From NCBI GenBank assembly GCA_022822495.1, contig JAJEBQ010000024.1, positions 1-64,000 on the forward strand: 64,000 bases of DNA. Direction: 5' to 3'. Origin of the DNA: Paracoccaceae bacterium. Its GTDB lineage: Bacteria; Pseudomonadota; Alphaproteobacteria; Rhodobacterales; Rhodobacteraceae. This document shows positions 20,072-30,567 of the stretch, one piece after another. The notes under the pieces were generated by a model. That model worked only from the letters and a program-made list of their open reading frames with translations. It did not search any database and was not told the origin of the DNA. How positions within the stretch are numbered: position 1 is the first letter of the stretch; each line of letters starts with the position of its first letter. Made by a program: the position numbers and the translations under genes.

Positions 20072-20099
20072 CTTGTCAGAATAACACAAACAATATCGG

Positions 20100-20975
20100 T
20101 CAGCGAAAATACCCTATAGCGAAATCCGGCTTTAAATTCACCGTATTAAGATAGAGCTCTAATTGTTCTGGATCAGGCTGAACACCAGTTCTTGTTTCGT
20201 CTCTGGTCAATCCTCCGGTTACAAAAAGGGAAGGGTAGTCATTCTGAATGGCACCTTTAACATCTGTAAAGGGTCCGTCACCAACACACAGGATTCTGGT
20301 TTTATCAAGGTTGGAGACAATTTGGCTGGATCTTTTGAAGGCGAGGTTATAGATTTCGGCCCGTGGTTTGCCAAACAGAAGGACTTGGCCTCCCATCGCT
20401 TCATATTGCTTGGCAATGGCACCAGCACAGATCACTTTTCTTGATCCTCGATAAACTTCCAGATCAGGATTGGCACATAAAAGTTTTAATCCTCTGGCAT
20501 GTGCTTGTTCAAGATCAGGTAGATAATCTGAGGGATTATCAATACTTTCATCAAAGGGCCCCGTACAGACGATACCTTCCGCTTCGGGAAGTGTTACTCT
20601 CGTTATCTTGAATTCTTTAGTTTCGTTTGTTCCGGGGATAAAAAAAGGATATTCATATTTGGTTCCAATATGATAGACTTTCTGGCCTAAATCACCCCTG
20701 AAGAGGGAATGCTGAGCTGCATCTCCCGAAGTGACGATAATATCCCATGAGTCTCTAGGAACTCCAATGTCGTTTATTTGTTTTGTGGTTATGTGTCCGG
20801 GACGGGGCGAGTTGGTAAGCAAAACAACCATTCCGCCATTTTGTTTGTATTCGATTAACCCCTTGACAGCATCTTTGTATGGAACAATCCCATTGTGAAG
20901 GCAGCCCCAAACGTCAAAAAAAAGAACGTCATAATCACTGGCAATCTCCATCATGGAGGCAATTATTTTGGTCAT
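20100..20975 (-). CDS. TIGR01459-family HAD hydrolase
   Basis: A HAD-superfamily class IIA phosphatase (NagD-like). The nucleophile motif is VLFFDVWGCLHNG, where the second acid of DxD is replaced by Trp-Gly (DVWG), as is usual in TIGR01459. Motif II is VVLLTNSPRP and motif IV is ILCVGDGPFTDVKGA. It lies between ppaC and ribF; in many alphaproteobacteria this subfamily sits next to ribF, hinting at a flavin-linked phosphatase, though no activity is established. ATG 20975 was chosen; TTG 20990 overlapping the ppaC stop is the alternative. Confidence 0.9.
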   Translation of the reverse strand: MTKIIASMMEIASDYDVLFFDVWGCLHNGIVPYKDAVKGLIEYKQNGGMVVLLTNSPRPGHITTKQINDIGVPRDSWDIIVTSGDAAQHSLFRGDLGQKVYHIGTKYEYPFFIPGTNETKEFKITRVTLPEAEGIVCTGPFDESIDNPSDYLPDLEQAHARGLKLLCANPDLEVYRGSRKVICAGAIAKQYEAMGGQVLLFGKPRAEIYNLAFKRSSQIVSNLDKTRILCVGDGPFTDVKGAIQNDYPSLFVTGGLTRDETRTGVQPDPEQLELYLNTVNLKPDFAIGYFR

Positions 20976-20986
20976 AATTTTAACAG

Positions 20987-21958
20987 TCAAGAAAAGTTCT
21001 GGATTTTAAGGTTGGGAATGATCTGCTTTTTCCTACTAACAATCCCTGGCAACTCGATTGTGGGACCTTCGCCTTGTACCCCAAAGCTGTTTTCCGCAAT
21101 GGTTCTAACCAAGTCGTTTGGTACCAGCAAGGTTGAGTTGCCATTCAGGATGTCAACAACAAAAAACAGAATAACGTCAACTTCTTCACGTTCTGCTCCA
21201 ACTTTAAGACTCGCCAAGAGAGAATCTCTTCTCTCCAGGACCTGGGAGGGTGTTGTTGTTTCCATAACTGAAATACGCAATTTTTTACCACCCAGATCAT
21301 ATCGTTTTGAATCAATCATTATGAGTTGATCATCCGTGAACATGGAAACATCTGATTTGGCTGCAAACATTTCGGCCGCATAATCGGGAATGTTAATACC
21401 CAAGTCCCGGGCAAGATCTTCGGCAACTTGTTGGTCGTGTTCGGTCGTCGTAGGAGAACGAAACTCAAGGGTATCCGATAGAATGCAACTCAGGGCCAAT
21501 CCCTTTATTTCCTTGGGAAGGTTGGCAACAGTTTCCCTGCCCATCAGATCAATCATAATCGTGGCGGTACAGGCAAGTGGTCTGATGGTGATATCTATCG
21601 GAGTGCTTGTACTTAAGCCTCCCTGCAGAAGATGATGATCGATGAGTCCAATTATGTTTGCATTGCCAATATTGGAGGGGAGTTCAGTTACATTATTTGT
21701 ATCAACTATAACCACATCATCATCATCCGAAACATCTTTAATGATCTCGGGTTTTTGCAAGCCCCAACGGTGCAAAACAAATTTTGCTTCATTATTGGGG
21801 TCGCCCTGGAGGACAGCTTTGCTTACGAGGCCTTTGACATTGTTCAAATACCAGGACCAGATAATTGGTGACCCGGTTGAATCTGTATCTGGTGATTTAT
21901 GACCGAAAACTTTTATCACTTTTTGATCCCTTACTGTTCTTGGAATTGATAAAACCAA
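20987..21958 (-). CDS. ppaC: Manganese-dependent inorganic pyrophosphatase (class II, DHH family)
   Basis: Hydrolyses pyrophosphate to phosphate. The protein has 323 residues with the class II motifs: GHKSPDTDSTGSPI, VIVDTNN, the DHH motif GLIDHHLLQGG, and the DHHA2 domain at the end (SVMETTTPSQVLERRDSLLA). The only available start is TTG 21958, with a weak AAGAAA upstream. This family is less common in proteobacteria than class I Ppa. It heads a three-gene group with the HAD hydrolase and ribF. Confidence 0.92.
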   Translation of the reverse strand: MVLSIPRTVRDQKVIKVFGHKSPDTDSTGSPIIWSWYLNNVKGLVSKAVLQGDPNNEAKFVLHRWGLQKPEIIKDVSDDDDVVIVDTNNVTELPSNIGNANIIGLIDHHLLQGGLSTSTPIDITIRPLACTATIMIDLMGRETVANLPKEIKGLALSCILSDTLEFRSPTTTEHDQQVAEDLARDLGINIPDYAAEMFAAKSDVSMFTDDQLIMIDSKRYDLGGKKLRISVMETTTPSQVLERRDSLLASLKVGAEREEVDVILFFVVDILNGNSTLLVPNDLVRTIAENSFGVQGEGPTIELPGIVSRKKQIIPNLKIQNFS

Positions 21959-22203
21959 ATTAGTTTCTTGACGTTGTACTATCTAGTGGTTACATGACAA
22001 CTCTCAACACCTGATGAGCCATTAGGGAATGGTAAAACGCAACGAGTAAATGAAGATAAAACGAATTACACGAAACAAAGTGGTTCGATTTAAAATATGA
22101 AATTTTCATGTCATATAATTTTTCCAGATGTTGGGTAATCTTACACATGAGTATGCACCGAAGCGGTTGCATGAGGTGATCATGCAAAAAAATTTTCCAT
22201 ACG

Positions 22204-22231
22204 CTTGAAACTCAATCTCAAACTTCTATTT
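22204..22231 (+). promoter_or_regulatory. RpoH (sigma-32)-like promoter of groESL
   Basis: CTTGAAA at 22204-22210 followed by CTATTT at 22226-22231 with 16 bp from CTTGAA fits the alphaproteobacterial heat-shock promoter pattern. It lies just upstream of the CIRCE element, so transcription would start in or near the operator. Confidence 0.6.
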
Positions 22232-22238
22232 CTCCATT

Positions 22239-22267
22239 GTTAGCACTCACCTGTAGTGAGTGCTAAC
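22239..22267 (+). promoter_or_regulatory. CIRCE operator (HrcA binding site)
   Basis: TTAGCACTC (22240-22248), nine bases, then GAGTGCTAA (22258-22266): a perfect match to the CIRCE consensus, extended by one G-C pair at each end. HrcA repressor binding here would keep groESL low until heat shock. hrcA itself is not in the window. Confidence 0.95.
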
Positions 22268-22301
22268 ATCTAATATTCGTGAAATTAATTGGAGAGAAAC
22301 T

Positions 22302-22589
22302 ATGAATTTCAAACCACTTCATGACCGTGTTCTTGTTCGCCGAATTGAAGGCGACGAGAAAACCAAAGGCGGATTGATTATCCCTGACTCAGCTAAGGAA
22401 AAACCAGCTGAAGGCGAAGTAATCGCTTGTGGCGAGGGTGCCAGAAAAGACTCTGGTGAACTCATTCCCATGGGTGTTTCGAAGGGTGATCGAATTCTGT
22501 TCGGAAAATGGTCTGGAACCGAAGTAACGATCGATGGTGAAGAACTTTTGATCATGAAGGAAAGCGATGTACTTGGCATTATCAGCTAA
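22302..22589 (+). CDS. groES: Co-chaperonin GroES
   Basis: Heptameric lid of the GroEL folding chamber. The 95-residue protein has the N-terminal [20 protein letters not shown], the mobile loop [16 protein letters not shown], and the C-terminal [18 protein letters not shown] 22302, with GGAGAG 6 nt upstream, is the true start; the frame opens further upstream at 22260 inside the CIRCE. It forms a two-gene operon with groEL, 46 nt apart, under CIRCE and an RpoH-like promoter. Confidence 0.98.
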   Translation: MNFKPLHDRVLVRRIEGDEKTKGGLIIPDSAKEKPAEGEVIACGEGARKDSGELIPMGVSKGDRILFGKWSGTEVTIDGEELLIMKESDVLGIIS

Positions 22590-22623
22590 GTCATTTGCAA
22601 CAACCACATTTTATTCAAAATAG

Positions 22624-24285
<1,662 letters not shown>

Positions 24286-24309
24286 GCCAACCGTAACATT
24301 TCAATGTGG

Positions 24310-24334
24310 AAAGGGGGCTCTGGCCCCCTTTTTT
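24310..24334 (+). terminator. Rho-independent terminator of groESL
   Basis: AAAGGGGGC and GCCCCCTTT form a 9-bp stem with loop TCTG, followed by a T-run. It lies 25 nt after the groEL stop. Confidence 0.9.
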
Positions 24335-24410
24335 GTGTAAATATTTACTGCTTATCTATATCTAGAAGTATAGCTAACTACCATATAGAAAAAATGTATG
24401 TGCTAATACA

Positions 24411-24638
24411 TTAATGAAATGGGTTGCCACATATCTGTGTATCAGAGTATATCTTGATCTGATAATCCCACTTGGTATTATCGGCATCATTTCGCTTGGC
24501 AGCATCTGTATTTATTCGTTCAATATCAGTACGCATGGCGTTAAGAGTGGAATCAATCCTTGATTCATGGGGTTTCATTCTTCCCTCCAAAACAGCAAAT
24601 TGTTTTTGTAGTTCTTGAATCTCAGGTTCCTTATTCAT
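24411..24638 (-). CDS. Small coiled-coil protein, truncated paralogue of the 14076 gene
   Basis: 75 residues, beginning MNKEPEIQELQKQFAVLEGR. The segment FAVLEGRMKPHESRIDSTLN, then AMRTDIERI, aligns closely with MAVLEEKMKTHETRLESTLN, ALRTDIERG of the gene at 14076-14264. After KW, where the other protein enters its membrane helix, this one continues with an unrelated polar tail (DYQIKIYSDTQICGNPFH). The paralogue has thus lost its anchor and is probably degenerate. It lies just after the groEL terminator, convergent with groESL. Confidence 0.5.
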   Translation of the reverse strand: MNKEPEIQELQKQFAVLEGRMKPHESRIDSTLNAMRTDIERINTDAAKRNDADNTKWDYQIKIYSDTQICGNPFH

Positions 24639-24874
24639 AACAGGATAATATAGAAATCCAGTTTAACAAATTAATCCGCAATTATCCAGGCGCTGTTTAC
24701 CTGGATTATCCCTGATGGCCGGTCTAAGGCGTTGCCTCTCACTCTGAAGTTAATTACAAGGGTAGGTCACTCATGATTGATGCTGGGTTTCCACCCAGAA
24801 TGTCGCGTTGTAATGAATCGGGAGTTGCGGGTATAGATCACCCCATATTTTTCTTTGGCAAGGGATTGCTTATC

Positions 24875-25121
24875 ATGGGTGCAAAAACTGTTAGAGTGTC
24901 CATACATGATGGCCTATTTTCATGAAGAGTTGCACGCGTTGGCCGAGGCCAAAGGCAAAACCATGAAAAGTTATATGGTTGAAACCTTGGAATTCCACAT
25001 GCGAAAAAACAATGAATTGGAGGAGAAAACTTTGTGTGCACCAGCTGAAGAGGCAAGCAAGGAAGTTTTTATTGGTGTCGGGGAATCCAAGAACCGGTTA
25101 GAACTCATTAAAAATGCATGA
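24875..25121 (+). pseudogene. Antitoxin-like small gene with a frameshift (ribbon-helix-helix type)
   Basis: ATG 24875 reads MGAKTVRVSIHDGLFS then stops. Removing one T from the TTTT at 24917-24920 joins it to the downstream frame HEELHALAEAKGKTMKSYMV, ETLEFHMRKN and on to the TGA at 25119. The joined product has a short beta-strand (KTVRVSI) followed by two helices, the plan of a ribbon-helix-helix antitoxin or DNA-binding protein. The homopolymer position suggests mutation, a slippage site or a sequencing error. Alternatively the downstream frame alone might be translated from the ATG at 24903. Family assignment is inference. Confidence 0.45.
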
Positions 25122-25269
25122 GTTTGATTTTTCCACTCAATCTGAACACGAACTTAAACAGCATATAAAATTAATCCCAGAAATTGTGAAAAAATTAGAG
25201 CACACTTCTTCTCAGCATAAAACCCTCAAAATCTCCAGATCACAGAAATCATTTCACCAAGGGCATTAA
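25114..25269 (+). CDS. Small ORF overlapping the antitoxin-like gene
   Basis: 51 codons, MHEFDFSTQSEHELKQHIKL onward, starting 8 nt inside the end of the frameshifted antitoxin-like gene. A short second gene overlapping an antitoxin would fit a toxin-antitoxin layout, but I do not recognise the sequence and it is short for a toxin. It may be a remnant or a chance frame. Confidence 0.25.
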   Translation: MHEFDFSTQSEHELKQHIKLIPEIVKKLEHTSSQHKTLKISRSQKSFHQGH

Positions 25270-25291
25270 CAAATATACAATAAATGGTTCT

Positions 25292-26233
25292 TCATTCGGT
25301 TTCGGCAAGAAACTTGACAGCGTCCAGCGCTGCCATACACCCCATTCCAGCAGATGTTACGGCTTGTCGATAAGTGCTGTCCACCAAATCACCAGCGGCA
25401 AATACCCCGGGTATGGAGGTTTTGGTTGTTCCAGGTTCCGTAACAATATATCCACCTTCCCTTGAAGCAAGTTGGTCAACAAACAATTCAGATGAAGGTG
25501 TATGGCCTATGGCTATAAACACACCGGTACATGCAAATCTATCTTCAACTCCAGTTCGGGTATTCTTGACCTTAACGCCTGAGACCGATTTGGGAGATCG
25601 TTCACCTTCTATCTCCGCGAGAACATGATTCCATAGAGGCACTATCTTGCCGTTCTCTAATAATCTTTTTTGGAGGACTTTGTCGGCCCTCAGTTCATCA
25701 CGCCTGTGAATTAAGGTAACTTTGGAGGCAAACTTGGTTAAAAACAAGGCCTCCTCAACGGCAGTGTTGCCACCGCCGACGACAACGACATCCTGCCCCC
25801 TGAAAAAAAAGCCATCACATGTTGCGCAGGCCGAAACGCCATGGCCTTTAAAGTAGTCCTCAGAAGGTAGACCAAGCCACTTTGCCTGGGCACCTGTGGC
25901 TAATATCAGGGAATTTGAACTATAGGTATTACCACGATCTCCAATCGACCGAAAGGGTCGACTGTTGAGATCAACTTTAGTGATATGATCCTGAATGACA
26001 TTAACCCCGACGGCTCTGGCATGATCTTCCATGCGAATCATCAGGTCAGGGCCAAGAACCATGGTATCTCCCGGCCAATTTTCAACATCGGTAGTAATTG
26101 TTAACTGCCCACCGGGCTGAATACCCTGTATAAGAAGGGGCTTCAACATGGCTCGAGAAGCGTATACACCAGCAGTATAGCCTGCTGGGCCGGAACCAAT
26201 TATCAAGACGTCAGTATGAAAATTTTCAGCCAT
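25292..26233 (-). CDS. trxB: Thioredoxin-disulfide reductase
   Basis: NADPH-dependent flavoenzyme that reduces thioredoxin. 313 residues with the FAD site VLIIGSGPAGYTAGVYASRA, redox-active SACATCDGFFF near residue 137, the NADPH-binding VVVGGGNTAVEEALFL, and the C-terminal FAD motif PGVFAAGDLVDSTYRQAVTS. All are intact and length is normal. It lies 68 nt downstream of the M24 gene and may be the last gene of the lgt-midA-pgeF-M24 run. Confidence 0.97.
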   Translation of the reverse strand: MAENFHTDVLIIGSGPAGYTAGVYASRAMLKPLLIQGIQPGGQLTITTDVENWPGDTMVLGPDLMIRMEDHARAVGVNVIQDHITKVDLNSRPFRSIGDRGNTYSSNSLILATGAQAKWLGLPSEDYFKGHGVSACATCDGFFFRGQDVVVVGGGNTAVEEALFLTKFASKVTLIHRRDELRADKVLQKRLLENGKIVPLWNHVLAEIEGERSPKSVSGVKVKNTRTGVEDRFACTGVFIAIGHTPSSELFVDQLASREGGYIVTEPGTTKTSIPGVFAAGDLVDSTYRQAVTSAGMGCMAALDAVKFLAETE

Positions 26234-26301
26234 AATCGTAAGAAACCTCGTCCTTTCCCTTTGTTATATTACTCTTGCTAAAGCGCGGATGGTATTCAGT
26301 T

Positions 26302-27447
26302 CTAAACAGAAACCAGTTCAAGTGGCAATCGAGAAAGGGGAGTGCAACCCGTTGTCGTGACGATTGAGGTTCTGCCTGTACACATGGCGAACTTATTGTC
26401 GCCATCCAACAGAATCATATGCAGAAACAACACCATCCTCGGTTTGATTTCGGTAATGGCACCCGCACGAAACATCTCGCGTTCCATCCAACTTGGGGTG
26501 TAGCGGGCACCTAGTGAATAGCCACATGCATTCAATTTGAACCGCCCCATACCTAATCGGTCCATGGTATCGCAATGAGCCATAAAGACTTTCTCCATGG
26601 TGTTACCCGGTTTCAGGTTTTCTTCGCAGGCTTGAAGGGCGATAACGCCAGCCTCAAACATTTCCTTGTGCTGTTGTGTAGGCTTGCCCACTATCACCGT
26701 TCGCATCAAACAAGAATGGTAGTGGCGGTAGACACCGGCCCATTCAAGATTGAGTTGATCGTTGGGAGATAATTTTCTTGTCCCGGTAGCGTATCTGACC
26801 AGAAGTGCGTTTTCAGCTGATCCAATAATGAACTCATTGCCAGGATAATCTCCACCTCCGCTGAAGATCGCATTATGCATGACGGCAAGTATTTGACCTT
26901 CATCTACCCCGGGGGCAGCGACAGAAACAGCAGCATCAAAGGCATCATCAGCCAATACGGCAGCCTTCTTGACATAAACCAGTTCCTCCTCAGATTTGAT
27001 CAAACGCAGTTTTGAGATCAAGTCACTCGCTTCGACCAACTCCACGTGATCTTGTAGTTGATCCATAACACGTTTATAGTTGAAGGCTGTCAATCCATGC
27101 GTATCGGTTTCGATGCCAAGGCGCTTGCCAAGCAAGTTTTTTTCTTGCAGCAGGTCCTTGAGATCAATCGCAGGATTGGCCGTATCATTATCCATCCAAA
27201 TCCGAACATCATTTATGTTGGAAGTTATTTCAGCCTGAAGCTTGTCGGCAGATCTGGTCAAGAGTACCGGTTCATCCCCTCCTACGAGAAGGCACTGGAA
27301 GAAACAAAATCCGAAGGTATCGTATCCGGTAAGCCAAAACTGGCTTTCAGGTGCAAATATGAGGATGCCATCAAGATCAGCACCTTCCAAAGCTTGTTTA
27401 AGAGCTTCTCTACGACGGGCAAATTCCTTATCTGTAAAATGTAACAT
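26302..27447 (-). CDS. M24 (creatinase/Xaa-Pro peptidase fold) family protein lacking metal ligands
   Basis: 381 residues with the creatinase N-domain (LDGILIFAPESQFWLTGYDT) and the pita-bread C-domain (residues about 165-381). Metal-dependent M24 peptidases need two Asp, one His and two Glu. Here the first Asp site reads LNLEWAGVYRHYH (Asp to Glu), the second reads HSCLMRT (Asp to Cys), and the His site reads ACGYSLG. This is the pattern of creatinase-like non-peptidase members, which hydrolyse C-N bonds without metal. DoeA-type ectoine hydrolase is a further relative. Substrate unknown. ATG 27447 follows GAGGG and lies 9 nt below pgeF, so the two are an operon. Confidence 0.82.
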   Translation of the reverse strand: MLHFTDKEFARRREALKQALEGADLDGILIFAPESQFWLTGYDTFGFCFFQCLLVGGDEPVLLTRSADKLQAEITSNINDVRIWMDNDTANPAIDLKDLLQEKNLLGKRLGIETDTHGLTAFNYKRVMDQLQDHVELVEASDLISKLRLIKSEEELVYVKKAAVLADDAFDAAVSVAAPGVDEGQILAVMHNAIFSGGGDYPGNEFIIGSAENALLVRYATGTRKLSPNDQLNLEWAGVYRHYHSCLMRTVIVGKPTQQHKEMFEAGVIALQACEENLKPGNTMEKVFMAHCDTMDRLGMGRFKLNACGYSLGARYTPSWMEREMFRAGAITEIKPRMVLFLHMILLDGDNKFAMCTGRTSIVTTTGCTPLSRLPLELVSV

Positions 27448-27456
27448 CAAACCCTC

Positions 27457-28215
27457 TCATGATACGATTACTGAGGCATTCAGGCCAAAGCTTTTTGCAT
27501 TGTTATGGAAACTTCTTCGGCAAGAAAAAAACCAGGCTTCATTTTGATAGGTACACAAGTCAATAATTTCAACTTGATTGACTTCTTCCTTGAGAAACAA
27601 GTTGCGGCTGAATCCAACCAAGTCAAACAAAAAGGTATGTGCGGTATAATTATCAAAGAAGTGCTCACTTTCAGGCATATTGTCAACAAACTTATCTCTC
27701 AAGTCACGACCAAATTCATAATTTCCCTTACTGATTGCTGGTCCAATAACAGCCCTAATATTATGGCGATCTGCACCAAGCCGTGTCATTTCATCAAGGA
27801 CCGATCCAATTATTCCTTTTAGTGTGCCCTTCCAACCTGCATGAATGGCACCGGTTACTCCAGATTTCGCCTCTGATAAAAGGATTGGTTGACAATCAGC
27901 TGTTAATATTCCCAGGCCCAACCCTTGCCTTGTCGTTACCATGCCATCGGCTTCAAGTTCAGGTGGGCAATTATCCTCCAGTACAACTATTCGAGTGGTG
28001 TGCTTTTGATTAAGGAATAAAAGGTTGCCGTGTTCTATCCCCAAGGTATTTGCAATACGAGATCTGTTGGTGAGAACATTTTCTTTAAGATCTTTGGAAT
28101 TTAGGCCACAATTTAAACTTTGGAACTCATTTGAGGAGATACCGCCGAGCCTGGTAAAGAATCCATGGCGACGGGGTGCAAGCGACTTTGATGTGAAACA
28201 AGTTGGTGATTTCAA
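27457..28215 (-). CDS. pgeF: PgeF/YfiH-family laccase-domain protein (peptidoglycan editing / purine nucleoside phosphorylase)
   Basis: 252 residues of the multicopper-oxidase-like YfiH (DUF152) family. The conserved GILTADCQPILL, GAIHAGWKGTLKGIIGSVLD and the C-terminal CTYQNEAWFFSCRR (Cys and His ligands) are present. Family members have been described as purine nucleoside phosphorylases and, in E. coli, as an enzyme that prevents misincorporation of Ser in peptidoglycan. The start is TTG 28215, which overlaps the midA stop by 4 nt. The order lgt-midA-pgeF is widespread in alphaproteobacteria. Confidence 0.93.
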   Translation of the reverse strand: MKSPTCFTSKSLAPRRHGFFTRLGGISSNEFQSLNCGLNSKDLKENVLTNRSRIANTLGIEHGNLLFLNQKHTTRIVVLEDNCPPELEADGMVTTRQGLGLGILTADCQPILLSEAKSGVTGAIHAGWKGTLKGIIGSVLDEMTRLGADRHNIRAVIGPAISKGNYEFGRDLRDKFVDNMPESEHFFDNYTAHTFLFDLVGFSRNLFLKEEVNQVEIIDLCTYQNEAWFFSCRRSFHNNAKSFGLNASVIVS

Positions 28216-29282
28216 ATTGTCTTAACTCCCAAGCCCTGGGGGTATTTTTCCCCATTGGAAAATAGTGTCATTACCTTGAATAAGGTTCCCATTTGATCGG
28301 GAGAAATCAACCTGTTGATAGCTGCTTTGTGGGAAACAAGTTCAGCACCTGTAAGATGATTTGATAATGTGCCCGCTCTTATTTCTATACCCATATTTTT
28401 AAGAAAATCCCCCTGGTCCACTAAGTGTGAAGTGATACCTTCAATTTTTGCCACAAGAGCACCAAAATCAACATGGGATGTTAAATCAGCCTGACCAGGA
28501 TTTTCAAGCGGGTCTGTATATTTGCTATTGTCGAGAGCCTGAAATGTGTCCCCCAATGAATGTTGTCTACCATAATCAATAATTAGAAAAATGCCCCCAT
28601 ACTTTTTTATCCTTGCTACGATCCCCTTGATATATTTTTGGGCGCCGGGTCTGTATTCAACAATATCCCCCTCAATTGTATCGCTTAACCTCGCTTGCAG
28701 AGGTAGGAATTCAAACTCCTGGGAAAATTCATAATGCAAAGCATTCCCGGAACACCCAACCAGGCGTTCTTTCCAAAAAAAATTGCTTCGCAAGAATTGT
28801 CTTATGGGCAGGGCATCAAAGAATTCGTTGGCCACAGCAAACACTGGCTGGTTAGGAAGTTCTTCCACTGTTTCAAGCCATTTAGGGGAGTATGAGTTAA
28901 GTCTTTTTTGTTGGTGGCGCTTTAATGTGGTACTTTGCTCAAGCAAATAAAGCATGCTTGCGTCAAGGTACTCAGGGACTGTCTGAGAAGCTCTTAACAT
29001 ATCGGACATTAAGGTCCCTCTACCGGGACCTAATTCCACCAATGAGAAAGGTGAGGTTTTTTCGTAATCAAGCCAATACTGGACGAGAAAGAGGCCAATT
29101 AATTCACCAAATACCTGGGTCATTTCTGGGGCAGTTGTAAAGGCTCCTTCGGACCCGATAGGATTTGGTTGATTGTAATAGCCGTATTCTTTATCAAAGA
29201 GACATATTTCCATGTACTCCTCTATCGTTAGAGGTCCTGTTGAACAAATTCTATTGAGTATTTTGTTTTTTAAGGAGTTCAT
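28212..29282 (-). CDS. MidA/NDUFAF7-like SAM-dependent methyltransferase (COG1565)
   Basis: 356 residues. The N-terminal LTIEEYMEICLFDKEYGYYN and the SAM-binding region LVELGPGRGTLMSDMLRA are diagnostic of the family whose mitochondrial member NDUFAF7 methylates an Arg in a complex I subunit. IIDYGRQHSLGDTFQAL is another family block. The bacterial substrate is not established. It overlaps lgt (ATGA) and pgeF (TTGA) by 4 nt each, so the three are tightly coupled. Confidence 0.93.
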   Translation of the reverse strand: MNSLKNKILNRICSTGPLTIEEYMEICLFDKEYGYYNQPNPIGSEGAFTTAPEMTQVFGELIGLFLVQYWLDYEKTSPFSLVELGPGRGTLMSDMLRASQTVPEYLDASMLYLLEQSTTLKRHQQKRLNSYSPKWLETVEELPNQPVFAVANEFFDALPIRQFLRSNFFWKERLVGCSGNALHYEFSQEFEFLPLQARLSDTIEGDIVEYRPGAQKYIKGIVARIKKYGGIFLIIDYGRQHSLGDTFQALDNSKYTDPLENPGQADLTSHVDFGALVAKIEGITSHLVDQGDFLKNMGIEIRAGTLSNHLTGAELVSHKAAINRLISPDQMGTLFKVMTLFSNGEKYPQGLGVKTI

Positions 29283-30169
29283 GCTTTCTTACGGGTATAG
29301 AAAATCAATCCCAGACCCACCAAAACCATAGGTAAACTGAGTAATTGCCCCATGGTTATACCTCCCCATTCAGAAAATTGTATTGCATATCCTAAGGGAT
29401 TGTCCACAGTGCCAAATTGTGGGTCAGGTTCTCTGTAAAATTCAACGAATATACGGGACAATCCATAACCGGCAAAGAAGAAACCAGATACCTGCCATGG
29501 AACTTTAAAATAGCCTTTTTTGTAAACCAGATAAGAAAGAAACAGACATAGAACGAAACCTTCCAAAAAGGCTTCATAGAGTTGGGAAGGGTGCCTGGAA
29601 CAAACACCAATCCAGGTATCAGGGCATACCGCAGCAGATCCGTGTGGGAAGACGACTCCCCAACCCACATCCGTGGGTCGACCATAAAGCTCAAGGTTGA
29701 TAAAATTGGCGATTCTACCAAGCAACAATCCCGGAGTCACTGTAATAGAAATAGTATCAGAAACGCTTCCGAGGGGAGAATTTGTTTTTTTACAAAACCA
29801 AATTGTCGCTATGATCAACCCAACAAAGGCGCCATGAAAAGACATTCCGCCCGTCCAGATTTTGAAAATCTCCAAGGGGTTATCAATAAAATACCCCAAC
29901 CTGTAAAACACGACATAACCCAACCGACCACCAATAAGGACACCAATTATAATCCAGGTCAGTAACTGTTCAGGTTGGGTCGGGGTGAGTGGTGGGTTGT
30001 TATCAGCCCACAAGCGAGGGGTTTTCATGAAATGCACGAACCATTGCCACGCGATAATAAAGCCAATGATATAGGAAAGTGCATACCATCTGATGGCCAG
30101 ATTTAAGCCGCCAATTTCTATTGCAAACAGGTCAGGACTAATGTGAGGCAGGATAATAGATGGGGTCAT
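29279..30169 (-). CDS. lgt: Prolipoprotein diacylglyceryl transferase
   Basis: Inner-membrane enzyme that attaches diacylglycerol to lipobox cysteines of prolipoproteins. The 296-residue protein has seven or so membrane segments, and the Lgt signature GRIANFINLELYGRPTDVGW and the HPSQLYEAFLEG motif are clear. Length is normal. It is the first gene of the run lgt-midA-pgeF-M24 and is divergent from ubiK. Confidence 0.96.
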   Translation of the reverse strand: MTPSIILPHISPDLFAIEIGGLNLAIRWYALSYIIGFIIAWQWFVHFMKTPRLWADNNPPLTPTQPEQLLTWIIIGVLIGGRLGYVVFYRLGYFIDNPLEIFKIWTGGMSFHGAFVGLIIATIWFCKKTNSPLGSVSDTISITVTPGLLLGRIANFINLELYGRPTDVGWGVVFPHGSAAVCPDTWIGVCSRHPSQLYEAFLEGFVLCLFLSYLVYKKGYFKVPWQVSGFFFAGYGLSRIFVEFYREPDPQFGTVDNPLGYAIQFSEWGGITMGQLLSLPMVLVGLGLIFYTRKKA

Positions 30170-30303
30170 GGTTGATATTTATCAGGAACAAATATATTTT
30201 TGTCTATTGGAAACTTAAAGTTGTATAAGAAACTATTGAGATAATTTACCATTACAGATATTACATAATATTTTTTTTCAATTGAGAATAAGAAAGAGGT
30301 CAC

Positions 30304-30567
30304 ATGCAATCCAGAAAATCCATTTTTGAAGATTTTGCCAAACTAATGACCAATGCCGCAGGTGTAGCACAGGATGCAACCAAGGAGTTTGAGACTGCCG
30401 TAAGCAGTATGGTCGAGAGGGTGCTTGCACGCCAAGGCTTGGTCAACAGGGAAGAATTTGAAGCTGTTCGATTGATGGCTGTCAAGGCAAGAGAAGAAAA
30501 CCTTGAGTTAAAAGTCAAAATTACTGAATTGGAAGAAAAACTTGCAGATAACAATAGCAAAAAGTGA
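30304..30567 (+). CDS. ubiK: UbiK/BMFP-family accessory factor
   Basis: An 87-residue protein of the BMFP (YqiC) family. Members are trimeric coiled-coil proteins; E. coli UbiK supports aerobic ubiquinone biosynthesis. Residues 1-35 are an amphipathic region (SIFEDFAKLMTNAAGVAQDA), and residues 50-87 are a coiled coil (VRLMAVKAREENLELKVKIT). AAGAGG precedes the ATG. It stands alone, divergent from lgt. Confidence 0.85.
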   Translation: MQSRKSIFEDFAKLMTNAAGVAQDATKEFETAVSSMVERVLARQGLVNREEFEAVRLMAVKAREENLELKVKITELEEKLADNNSKK

